A stretch of DNA of 13,905 bases, from NCBI GenBank assembly GCA_023434145.1, contig JAEYTI010000185.1, forward strand, positions 1-13,905. The letters are read 5' to 3'. Origin of the DNA: Chloroflexota bacterium (GTDB lineage Bacteria > Chloroflexota > Anaerolineae > Anaerolineales > Anaerolineaceae). How positions within the stretch are numbered: the first letter of the stretch is position 1; every line of letters starts with the position of its first letter. A model generated the notes under the pieces. That model had not been told where the DNA came from. It worked only from the letters and a program-made list of their open reading frames with translations, and ran no database searches. Below are positions 1 through 6,701 of the stretch, piece by piece. The translations under genes and the position numbers were made by a program.

Positions 1-77
1 AGTGGCGGAATTGGCAGACGCGCAAGACTTAGGATTTTGTGCCGCAAGGCGTAGGGGTTCAAGTCCCCTCTTCCCCA
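1..77 (+). tRNA. tRNA-Leu(UAG), 5' end cut off by the window edge
   Basis: Class II tRNA lacking only its first five acceptor bases, which fall outside the window. The anticodon stem pairs 23-27 with 35-39 around the 7-nt loop at 28-34, giving anticodon TAG at 30-32, which reads CUN leucine codons. A long variable arm (stem GCC/GGC at 41-50) is typical of tRNA-Leu. The T arm at 53-69 carries loop TTCAAGT. The 3' acceptor strand CTTCCCC (70-76) implies a 5' strand GGGGAAG, of which AG opens the window. Base 77 is discriminator A. CCA is not encoded. The trigger factor start lies only 33 nt downstream with no terminator between, so the two may share a transcript. Confidence 0.95.
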
Positions 78-110
78 TTGTACACTACTCTCATTCAGGG
101 ATGGCTCACT

Positions 111-1664
111 TTGAAAATCGAAACTACCGTACTCGAAGATCAACAGACCCGGCTAACCACCGAGCTGGACTCGGAAACGCTGGAAAAGTATAAACGACAG
201 GCGGCTCGCAAGATCGCCCAGAAGACCCGTTTCCCCGGCTTCCGGCCCGGCAAAGCGCCCTACGAGATGGTGCGCCGAACCATTGGCGACGAGACACTGA
301 CCCAGGAAGCGCTGGAACTGATGCTCGACGATGTGTACCCGCAGGCGCTTAAAGAAGCCAACATTGAGCCTTCCGGTCAGGGCCGGCTGGAAAAAATCGT
401 CAGCATGGACCCTCCGATCTTTGAGTTTGTGATTCCGCTGCCCCCTGTTGTGGAGCTGGGTGATTACAAATCGATCAAGAAGGAATACACCCCCGAACCG
501 GTGACGGACGAGCAGATTGATACCACGCTGCGCCGCTTGCAGCGGAATTATTCCACTGCCGAGCCGGTGGAACGCGCCGCCGAAGCGGGCGATCTGGTCT
601 CATTCAAGCTGACCGCTAGCCGCACCACGCCCGTGGAAGGCCAGCCCGATACCCTAGTGGAAGAAACTCCCTACCAGATGGTCGCCGGGGAAGACCCTGA
701 AGACGAAGCCGAAGTGTGGCCCTACGAAGGCTTCACCCAGGAGCTGGTAGGCATGAGCGCCGACGAGAATAAGACCGTCACGCACACCTTCAGCGAGGAA
801 AGCCCCTACGAAGACTTGCGCGGGATCGAAGCAGCGTTTACCATTACCGTGCAGAACGTGAAGAAGATGACCCTGCCCGAGCTGAACGATGAGTTCGCGC
901 AGAACCTGGGCGAGTTCGAGACGATGGAAGACCTGCGCAAAGTCATCCGCAGCCAGCTAGAACAGCAGTACTCGCAGCAGTACGACCAGAACTACTTCGA
1001 AACAGTTATCACCGAGCTGGTCGAACAGTCGACGGTCAAGTTCCCGCCGCAGTTGCTCGACAACGAAATTGAAGAGTTCATCCACGGCGTGCAACACAAC
1101 CTCGAGCGCGATCACCTGGATCTGGAAACCTACTTGAAGATGCGCGAGATGGACCGCGAGACCTTTGTGGAGCAAGAAGTGAAGCCCGCTGCTACCCGCC
1201 GGCTCATTCGCTCGCTGGTGCTCGAGGAGTTCGCCCGGCAGGAAAAGATCGAGATCAAGAACGAAGAAGTGCGCTCAGTCTTTGCGATGGTGCAGCAGCA
1301 GATGTCGCAAATGCCGCCGGCGCGCGGTAAGGGCCGCCAGAACAATCAGGAAATGGTAAATTCGCTGGCAATTAACACTGTCAACAACATCTTCAACCAG
1401 CGCATGATGGCGCGGTTGAAAGCACTTGCCAGCGGTCAAGAAGAAGAAGCTGTAACAACCGAACCGGAAAACGTCGAAGCCGCGATGATGGAAGAAGTTC
1501 TCGAAGATGTGATGGAAGTCGCAACGGAAGAAGAACTGGCAGAGCTCGCAATGGAACTTGACGAAGAGCTCGCGGAAGAAGACGAAGCTGCTGAAGCAGC
1601 GGATAACACCGGCACGGAGACGACGGCGGACGCCGGTACGGAAGAAGACGCCAAAGACGCTTAA
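111..1664 (+). CDS. tig: Trigger factor, ribosome-associated chaperone and peptidyl-prolyl isomerase
   Basis: Trigger factor binds the ribosome at the tunnel exit and shields nascent chains. The N-terminal ribosome-binding domain carries the signature GFRPGKAP at about residues 43-50. An FKBP-like PPIase segment starts near ELGDY, and a helical C-terminal chaperone domain follows. The frame is open further upstream but runs back into the tRNA. The TTG at 111 gives the usual N-terminus (KIETTVLED) and has an AGGGA ribosome-binding site at 97-101, so I chose it. The product is 517 aa, longer than the usual 430-480, because residues 441-517 form a low-complexity Glu/Ala/Asp tail. It is followed by clpP 67 nt later, a common pairing in bacteria. 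Confidence 0.96.
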   Translation: MKIETTVLEDQQTRLTTELDSETLEKYKRQAARKIAQKTRFPGFRPGKAPYEMVRRTIGDETLTQEALELMLDDVYPQALKEANIEPSGQGRLEKIVSMDPPIFEFVIPLPPVVELGDYKSIKKEYTPEPVTDEQIDTTLRRLQRNYSTAEPVERAAEAGDLVSFKLTASRTTPVEGQPDTLVEETPYQMVAGEDPEDEAEVWPYEGFTQELVGMSADENKTVTHTFSEESPYEDLRGIEAAFTITVQNVKKMTLPELNDEFAQNLGEFETMEDLRKVIRSQLEQQYSQQYDQNYFETVITELVEQSTVKFPPQLLDNEIEEFIHGVQHNLERDHLDLETYLKMREMDRETFVEQEVKPAATRRLIRSLVLEEFARQEKIEIKNEEVRSVFAMVQQQMSQMPPARGKGRQNNQEMVNSLAINTVNNIFNQRMMARLKALASGQEEEAVTTEPENVEAAMMEEVLEDVMEVATEEELAELAMELDEELAEEDEAAEAADNTGTETTADAGTEEDAKDA

Positions 1665-1715
1665 CAGCGCACTGGCTCATTCCCTCGCACCGGGAATTAG
1701 TCGGGGTAGATACCT

Positions 1716-1721
1716 AGGAGG
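1716..1721 (+). promoter_or_regulatory. Strong ribosome binding site of clpP
   Basis: A perfect AGGAGG lies 10 nt before the ATG at 1732 and fixes this start. No clear -35/-10 pair is visible in the 67-bp tig-clpP gap, which supports cotranscription with tig. Confidence 0.8.
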
Positions 1722-1731
1722 ATAAATTATC

Positions 1732-2343
1732 ATGTCTACTGCGATGAATCAGTTCAAGAATGTCATCCCTATGGTGATCGAGACATCGGCCCGTGGGGAA
1801 CGTGCTTACGATATCTTCTCGCTTCTGCTCAAGGAGCGCATCGTCTTTCTCGGCACGCCCATCGACGACCAGATCGCAAACTTGATCGTCGCGCAACTGC
1901 TCTTCCTCAGCCGCGAGGACCCCGAGAAGGATATTCAGATGTACATCAACTCGCCCGGCGGCGTGATCTACGCCGGCATGGCGATCTATGACACGATGAA
2001 TATGATCCCCAACCGGATCAGCACCGTGGCCGTGGGCGTCACCGCCTCGTTTGGCACGGTTCTGCTGGCTGCCGGCACCAAGGGCCAGCGCTACGCCCTG
2101 CCCCACGCCACGATCCACATGCACCAGCCGCTTGGCGGCGCGCAGGGTCAGGCGTCGGACATCGAAATTCAGGCCCGCGAAATTCTGCGCCTGAAGTCTC
2201 GCCTCAATAAGATCCTCTCCGACGCGACCGATCAGTCACTCGAGGTGATCGAACGCGACACTGAGCGTGACTTCTACCTCGACGCCTACCAGTCGGTAGA
2301 GTACGGGCTGGTCGACAAAGTGCTCGAGCCGCCCGCCAAGTAA
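1732..2343 (+). CDS. clpP: ATP-dependent Clp protease proteolytic subunit
   Basis: ClpP is the serine peptidase barrel that degrades proteins unfolded by ClpX, ClpA or ClpC in the cytoplasm. The 203-aa length is normal. The catalytic triad is intact: Ser106 in ASFGT, His131 in HMHQP and Asp180 in DTERD. The oxyanion/NSPGG segment is at residues 73-77 and the C-terminal VEYGLVD at 189-195. The nucleophile motif reads ASFGT instead of the commoner ASMGA, a variant that keeps the Ser. The gene follows tig, but clpX does not follow; an intrinsic terminator and an unrelated phosphatase gene do. Its ATPase partner must therefore be encoded elsewhere. Confidence 0.97.
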   Translation: MSTAMNQFKNVIPMVIETSARGERAYDIFSLLLKERIVFLGTPIDDQIANLIVAQLLFLSREDPEKDIQMYINSPGGVIYAGMAIYDTMNMIPNRISTVAVGVTASFGTVLLAAGTKGQRYALPHATIHMHQPLGGAQGQASDIEIQAREILRLKSRLNKILSDATDQSLEVIERDTERDFYLDAYQSVEYGLVDKVLEPPAK

Positions 2344-2364
2344 GCGGGAACCGTCGTTGACACA

Positions 2365-2406
2365 AAGGAAGCCGGATGGCGGCAAGATGCGCTATCCGGC
2401 TTCTTT
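2365..2406 (+). terminator. Rho-independent terminator of tig-clpP
   Basis: A 10-bp perfect GC-rich stem (GAAGCCGGAT at 2368-2377 with ATCCGGCTTC at 2394-2403) is followed by TTTCT and flanked by A's upstream, extending by A-T and G-U pairs to 2365/2406. It lies 21 nt after the clpP stop codon and ends the tig-clpP unit. Confidence 0.8.
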
Positions 2407-2417
2407 CTAAAAAAAGT

Positions 2418-2469
2418 GGTAAATTCGCATTGTTGATGTGCGCCAGCATTTCAATAATGCGAATTCACC
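2418..2469 (+). repeat. Imperfect inverted repeat overlapping a possible promoter of the HAD gene
   Basis: Two 18-nt arms (2418-2435 and 2452-2469) match at 16 of 18 positions, separated by 16 nt. Each arm holds a core that is itself a quasi-palindrome of the form AATnCGnATT (2422-2431 and 2456-2465; centres 34 bp apart). A possible promoter overlaps it: TTGTTG at 2430-2435, a 17-bp spacer and AATAAT at 2453-2458. It could be a pair of operators, a hairpin in the DNA, or a second terminator-like structure. No regulator gene is nearby to suggest what binds. Confidence 0.6.
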
Positions 2470-2481
2470 AGGCAGGTTTGC

Positions 2482-3279
2482 ATGAGCGGACTCTTTCCGG
2501 CTGCACCAAAAGCGATGATCCTCGACATGGACGGCGTGCTGTGGCGCGATAACCACCCGCTGCTCGATATGCCCGCCTTTTTCGACGTCCTGCGCCGGAA
2601 GCAGTTCCCGGTAGTCTTCGCCACCAACAACGGCACCCGCAGCATCGGCATGTACGTGGAGCATCTGGCGCAGTTCGGCGTGCAGGTAGAGCCCTGGCAG
2701 GTGATTAACTCGGCCATCGCCACCGCTGCTTACCTGGCCGAGAAGTTCCCTCAGCGCGGCAAAGTGTTCACCGTCGCCATGACCGGCGTAACCGAAGCGC
2801 TGGCCGAGCAGGGCTTCACCCCGGTGACGGAATACAGTGACGACGTGATTGCCGTTGTCGCCGGGATGGATCGCACCGCCGTGTACGAAAAGCTGGCCGA
2901 CGCCGCTCTGCTGATCCGCGCGGGAAAGCCTTTCATCGGCACCAACCCCGATCTCACCTTCCCCACCCCGCGCGGCCTGGTGCCCGGCGCAGGCTCGTTC
3001 CTGGCCTTTTTGGAGGCATCCACCGGCGTCCGCCCGACGATTATGGGCAAGCCAGAGCCATACTTGTACGAGTACGCCATGCAGCGCCTGGGAACCCTGC
3101 CCGAAGAGACCCTGGCAGTGGGCGACCGGCTGGATACCGACATCCTCGGCGGGCAGCGCACCGGCTGCCCCACCGTGCTGGTACTGACCGGCGTATCCAG
3201 CCAGGCCGAGGCCGATCACTGGACGCCCAAACCCAACTTGATTTTGCCAAATCTGGCCGATCTATTAGAGTATCTTTAA
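2482..3279 (+). CDS. HAD-superfamily class IIA (NagD/AraL-like) sugar-phosphate phosphatase
   Basis: Cytoplasmic haloacid dehalogenase-type phosphatase, probably acting on small phosphorylated metabolites; the substrate cannot be read from sequence. Motif I is LDMDGVLW, with nucleophile Asp15 and acid/base Asp17. Motif II is TNN (residues 48-50). Motif III is Lys190 in GKPEP. Motif IV is GDRLDTD (residues 214-220). The segment FIGTNPD at 151-157 and the cap between motifs II and III are typical of class IIA (NagD, p-nitrophenyl phosphatase, phosphoglycolate phosphatase). The 265-aa length is normal. An AGG-rich site about 8 nt before the ATG supports the start. The gene sits alone between the clpP terminator and a palindromic element, so it is likely monocistronic. 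Confidence 0.9.
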   Translation: MSGLFPAAPKAMILDMDGVLWRDNHPLLDMPAFFDVLRRKQFPVVFATNNGTRSIGMYVEHLAQFGVQVEPWQVINSAIATAAYLAEKFPQRGKVFTVAMTGVTEALAEQGFTPVTEYSDDVIAVVAGMDRTAVYEKLADAALLIRAGKPFIGTNPDLTFPTPRGLVPGAGSFLAFLEASTGVRPTIMGKPEPYLYEYAMQRLGTLPEETLAVGDRLDTDILGGQRTGCPTVLVLTGVSSQAEADHWTPKPNLILPNLADLLEYL

Positions 3280-3300
3280 GGAACCTTACCAACTGTTAAA

Positions 3301-3435
3301 AACGCCTCACCCCGGCCCTCTCCATTTTGCAAGAACGGCAAAATGGAGAGGGTGACTTGTTCCGCTCATGAATGGGTTTGCAAGGCACCCTCTCTATTTT
3401 TCGAAGAAAAATGGAGAGGGCCGGGGTGAGGCGTT
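3301..3435 (+). repeat. 135-bp compound palindromic element (MITE- or REP-like)
   Basis: Outer arms AACGCCTCACCCCGG (3301-3315) and its exact complement (3421-3435) enclose two hairpins. One pairs 3316-3330 with 3338-3352 (15 of 15). The other pairs 3388-3402 with 3406-3420 (14 of 15 plus a G-U, loop GAA). The inner arms are copies of one CCCTCTCCATTTT unit, so an alternative fold exists: 3301-3328 pairs perfectly with 3408-3435 over 28 bp, and 3338-3354 pairs with 3386-3402. I see no target-site duplication. It ends 32 nt before rlmN and is the only copy in the window. From memory, CCTCACCCC..CCTCTCC palindromes recur in many environmental bacteria; no search was made. Confidence 0.85.
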
Positions 3436-3467
3436 CTCGGCAGTCTGAACAATTTGGAAAGTTTCGC

Positions 3468-4526
3468 ATGACCAAACCTTTTGTGTACGATCTTACCCTG
3501 GATAATTTCAAATACCTGCTGGCCCAATGGGGTGAGCCGGCCTTCCGCGCCGGGCAAATCTGGCAGGGGCTGTATCAAAATCTGTGGATCAAGCCGGAGG
3601 AGTTCAGCAACCTGCCCAAGAGCCTGCGCGAAAAGCTGTCTTCTGAATTGCGCTGGGGCGGGCTAACCCCCGAGATCATGCTCAAATCTAGCGATGGCGA
3701 GACGGCGAAGACCCTCTTCAAGCTAGACGATGGGCGCGAGATCGAAACAGTGCTGATGGGCTACGAAGAACGCAACACCCTGTGTATCTCCTCGCAGGCT
3801 GGCTGCGCCATGGGCTGCGTATTCTGCGCCACCGGACAAATGGGCTTCAAGCGCCATCTTACCGCCGGCGAGATCGTCGCGCAGGTGATCCACTACGCCC
3901 GCCAACTGAAAGACCGCGGCGAGCAGGTGACCAACGTGGTGCTGATGGGCATGGGCGAGCCGTTCCACAACTACGAGAACACCCTGGCTGCCATCGATCG
4001 GCTAAACGATCCCAAGGGCTTTAACCTGGGCGCGCGGCGCTTCACCATCTCTACTGTGGGGCTGGTGCCGATGATCCGCCGTTTCGCGGACGAGAAGCGC
4101 CAGGTGAATCTTGCCGTTAGCCTGCACGCCACGAAGGACGAAAAACGCTCGCCGATGATGCCGGTAAACCGCAAGTACCCCATCAAAGAACTGATCGAGG
4201 CTGTGCGCTACTACGTGGAACAGACTCACCGCCGTGTAACGTTCGAGTGGGCGCTGATCCGGGACGAGAACGACAGCCCTGAAGTGGCCCGCGAGCTGGC
4301 AAACCTGCTCAAAGGGGTTATGTGCCACGTCAACGTCATTCCGCTCAACCCCACCCAGAAGTACCCGGGGCAGGCCACCACGCGCGAGCGAGCACAGGCC
4401 TTTTGCGACGTGCTCAACCAGGCGGGTGTCCCCTGCACCATCCGCATTCGCCGCGGAATCGACATTCAGGCGGGCTGCGGTCAGCTTGCCAGCCGCGAGA
4501 AAGAGGGCAATGTGCCTTTGAAATAG
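3468..4526 (+). CDS. rlmN: Dual-specificity 23S rRNA A2503 / tRNA A37 C2-methyltransferase
   Basis: RlmN is a radical SAM enzyme that methylates C2 of A2503 in 23S rRNA and of A37 in some tRNAs, helping decoding fidelity. The [4Fe-4S] motif CxxxCxxC is formed by Cys113, Cys117 and Cys120 in GCAMGCVFC. The two further conserved cysteines are present: Cys106 (TLC) and the methyl-carrying Cys337 in QAGCGQL. GMGEPFHNY at 161-169 is the SAM-contact GEP motif. The frame is open upstream into the palindromic element, but the ATG at 3468 gives a normal N-terminus, a normal 352-aa length, and has GGAAAG at 3456-3461 six nt ahead. An A2503 C8-methylating Cfr is less likely given the RlmN-type N-terminus and ending. 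Confidence 0.96.
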   Translation: MTKPFVYDLTLDNFKYLLAQWGEPAFRAGQIWQGLYQNLWIKPEEFSNLPKSLREKLSSELRWGGLTPEIMLKSSDGETAKTLFKLDDGREIETVLMGYEERNTLCISSQAGCAMGCVFCATGQMGFKRHLTAGEIVAQVIHYARQLKDRGEQVTNVVLMGMGEPFHNYENTLAAIDRLNDPKGFNLGARRFTISTVGLVPMIRRFADEKRQVNLAVSLHATKDEKRSPMMPVNRKYPIKELIEAVRYYVEQTHRRVTFEWALIRDENDSPEVARELANLLKGVMCHVNVIPLNPTQKYPGQATTRERAQAFCDVLNQAGVPCTIRIRRGIDIQAGCGQLASREKEGNVPLK

Positions 4527-4532
4527 AGGCTC

Positions 4533-4583
4533 TTTCTCTCTCAATGAATGAACGACTACGTCGTTCATTCATTGAGAGAGAAA
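4533..4583 (+). repeat. Perfect 24-bp palindrome with 3-nt loop behind rlmN
   Basis: Arms 4533-4556 and 4560-4583 are exact complements (24 of 24) around loop TAC. The apex reads CGAC-TAC-GTCG. It begins 6 nt after the rlmN stop. It is followed by A's (4581-4587), not T's, so it lacks the U-tract of a standard terminator. It may still end rlmN transcription or protect its 3' end. It lies just upstream of the ftsY promoter. Confidence 0.95.
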
Positions 4584-4600
4584 AAAATACGACTTCACTT

Positions 4601-4609
4601 TGGTATAAT
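4601..4609 (+). promoter_or_regulatory. Extended -10 promoter of ftsY
   Basis: TGGTATAAT fits the extended -10 consensus TGnTATAAT with a perfect TATAAT at 4604-4609. No good -35 is present: the 17-bp-spaced position is A-rich, next to the palindrome. Initiation would be expected near 4616, only about 3 nt before the ftsY ATG at 4619, predicting a leaderless or near-leaderless mRNA. No Shine-Dalgarno sequence is visible before that ATG. Confidence 0.75.
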
Positions 4610-4618
4610 CCTTAACCT

Positions 4619-5533
4619 ATGGAAAACATCTTCGGCAAGTGGCGTGATGGATTGGAAAAAACCAGCAAGGCGACCTTCGGGCGCATTGCTACGGTTTTAG
4701 GCGCAACTGAAATCGACGACGAGAGCTGGGAAGACCTGGAATCGCTGCTGGTGCAGGCAGATTTGGGCGTAGAGACCACGGAGGACATTGTCAAGGCCCT
4801 GCGGCAGCGTGTAGAAGAGGAGGGCGTGGTACGCAAGGGTGATCTGATCAAGACCCTGCGCATCGAGCTGCTCCGCCGCCTGGATCCAGCTCCCGAATAT
4901 GACCTGAATGCTTACCATCCTGCCGTGGTGCTGCTGGTAGGCGTAAATGGCTCTGGCAAGACCACCACCGCCGCCAAGCTGGGCAAGCAGTTCAGCCAGC
5001 GGGGTAAGCACGTGCTGCTTGCCGCAGCCGACACCTATCGCGCCGCCGCGGTAGATCAACTGCAGGTGTGGGGCGACCGCCTCAATCTGCCGGTGATCGC
5101 TGGCGCCCCCAACGGTGACCCAGGCGCGGTGGCCTTCGATGCGGTGCAGGCAGGCCAAAACCGCAACGCCGATATCGTGCTGGTGGATACCGCTGGGCGC
5201 TTGCATACGCGCTTCAATCTGATGGAAGAGCTAAAGAAGGTTCACCGCGTGGTCGGAAAGGCCATGCCGGGCGCACCGCACGCCGTCTGGCTGGTGCTAG
5301 ACGCTACCACCGGCCAAAACGCCCTGCACCAGGCGCGCGCCTTCAAGGATGCCGTCAAGGTGACTGGCGTGATCCTCGCCAAGCTCGACTCCTCAGCCAA
5401 GGGCGGTATGGCATTTGCCATCCAGCGCGAGCTGGGGCTGCCCATCCTCTATGCCGGGCTGGGCGAAAAACCAGAAGATTTGCAGCGCTTCGACCGCGAG
5501 GCCTTCGTTGACGGCGTTCTCGCGCAGCGCTGA
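4619..5533 (+). CDS. ftsY: Signal recognition particle receptor FtsY (SRP GTPase)
   Basis: FtsY docks ribosome-SRP complexes at the membrane and hands them to SecYEG, hydrolysing GTP together with Ffh. An N domain (about residues 1-95) precedes the G domain: P loop GVNGSGKT (108-115), DTYRAAA (138-144), DTAGR (190-194), G4 AKLD (254-257, usually TKLD) and GLGEKPEDL (280-288). The 304-aa product is the short NG form without the acidic A domain of E. coli. DTYRAAAV and the GLGEKPEDL ending separate it from Ffh, which also has a C-terminal M domain. The ATG at 4619 sits about 10 nt after a strong -10 box, so translation probably starts on a leaderless transcript. prfB follows with no visible promoter of its own. 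Confidence 0.96.
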   Translation: MENIFGKWRDGLEKTSKATFGRIATVLGATEIDDESWEDLESLLVQADLGVETTEDIVKALRQRVEEEGVVRKGDLIKTLRIELLRRLDPAPEYDLNAYHPAVVLLVGVNGSGKTTTAAKLGKQFSQRGKHVLLAAADTYRAAAVDQLQVWGDRLNLPVIAGAPNGDPGAVAFDAVQAGQNRNADIVLVDTAGRLHTRFNLMEELKKVHRVVGKAMPGAPHAVWLVLDATTGQNALHQARAFKDAVKVTGVILAKLDSSAKGGMAFAIQRELGLPILYAGLGEKPEDLQRFDREAFVDGVLAQR

Positions 5534-5540
5534 TTCCTTT

Positions 5541-5583
5541 TTAATGATTCCAAAACCGACTTCGTCGGTTTTGGAATCATTAA
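5541..5583 (+). repeat. Perfect 20-bp palindrome with 3-nt loop between ftsY and prfB
   Basis: Arms 5541-5560 and 5564-5583 are exact complements (20 of 20) around loop TTC. The apex CGAC-TTC-GTCG resembles that behind rlmN, though the arms differ. It starts 7 nt after the ftsY stop and ends 20 nt before the prfB ATG, just ahead of the prfB ribosome binding site. A T-run precedes it; CACGCG follows, so there is no U-tract on the + strand. It could be a terminator, attenuator or processing site within the transcript. Confidence 0.95.
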
Positions 5584-5603
5584 CACGCGACAAGGAGAAA
5601 ACC

Positions 5604-6699
5604 ATGGCCGATTTGGAAGACCGCCTCAAACGTGTCATCGACACGACCTCGCAGTTACAGGTGCATCTTTGACCTGGCGAAAAAAGAAGTTGAACTGACC
5701 CGGCTGCAAGAAAAAGCCGAAGACCCGAACATCTGGAATAATGCCGCCGAAGCGCAGCAGTTGATGAAAAAGATCACTGAGCTGCGCGACGAGATCGAGC
5801 CTATCCGCGAGCTGCACCAGCGGGCTGTTGAGACGCTGGAGATGGTAGAGCTGGATGATGACTCGCTCAAAGAAGAGCTGGAGCGCGAAACAGATGCCAT
5901 TGAAGCGGAGACCCGCAAGCGCGAGCTGAGCGCTCTGCTCTCTGGCCCCTATGACAAGGGCAACGCCCTGCTCACCATCAATGCCGGGGCGGGCGGCACC
6001 GATTCACAGGATTGGGGCGCGATGCTAGAGCGCATGTACCTGCGCTGGGCTGAGCGCCGCGGCTTTGACGCTGAAATCATGGACCGCAATGAGGGTGAAG
6101 AAGCCGGTATCAAAACCGTCACGATCGCGGTGAACGGCAGGTACGCCTACGGTTACCTGCGCCCCGAGAAAGGCACGCACCGGCTGGTGCGCCTCTCCCC
6201 GTTCGACGCGGCACACCGCCGGCACACTTCGTTCGTGCAGGTGGAAGTGCTGCCCGAAGTAGGTGACGACGTGGACCTCTATATCAGCCCGGACGAGCTG
6301 AAGATCGATATTTACCGGTCGTCCAGCGCGGGTGGGCAGAACGTGCAGAAGAATGCCACCGCCGTGCGCATCACGCACCTGCCCTCCGGCGTAGTCGTCT
6401 CCTGCCAGAACGAGCGCTCGCAGATGCAAAACAAGGAAAACGCCATGCGCGTGCTGCGCGCCCGCCTGCTGGAGATCAAGCGCGAGGAGCAAGACAAACA
6501 GCTTGCGGATCTGCGCGGCGAATACGTAAAAGCAGAATGGGGCAGCCAGATTCGCTCCTACGTGCTGCACCCCTACCAGATGGTGAAAGATCACCGCACC
6601 GAGCATGAGACGGGCAATACCCAGGCCGTGCTCGATGGGGAAATCGATGGCTTTATCGAGGCGTTCCTGCGCAACCCGCGCGGCGTGCAAGAGGAGTGA
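5604..6699 (+). CDS. prfB: Peptide chain release factor 2, with +1 programmed frameshift
   Basis: RF2 reads UGA and UAA stop codons and triggers peptide release. Translation starts at ATG 5604 (AAGGAG at 5592-5597) and reads 22 codons to an in-frame TGA at 5670-5672. A +1 shift at CTT then continues from GAC at 5671 for 342 codons, giving 364 aa, the normal length. Key motifs are the stop-codon-reading SPF (residues 198-200) and the catalytic GGQ (243-245). Reading only the +1 frame would make the N-terminus wrong. This is the classical autoregulation: low RF2 slows reading of UGA and favours the shift. The gene follows ftsY after a perfect palindrome, and its stop overlaps the ribosome binding region of the next gene. 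Confidence 0.97.
5659..5673 (+). other. prfB +1 frameshift site
   Basis: AGGTG (5659-5663), a 3-nt spacer, slippery CTT (5667-5669), TGA (5670-5672) and C (5673) reproduce the layout of the E. coli site (AGGGGG UAU CUU UGA C). The internal Shine-Dalgarno is weaker than in E. coli (AGGTG). The context base C after UGA, which weakens termination, is kept. Confidence 0.95.
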
Positions 6700-6701
6700 G
6701 C

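Noticed and set aside
2357..2362. TTGACA as a -35 box behind clpP
   Set aside because: No -10-like sequence lies 15-19 bp downstream, and it sits just before a terminator stem.
5632..5672. An ATG at 5632 as the prfB start, with the TGA at 5670 seen as a gene-breaking stop
   Set aside because: The CTT-TGA-C context with an upstream AGGTG at the correct spacing is the known RF2 frameshift site. The ATG at 5604 has a good ribosome binding site and gives the correct length.
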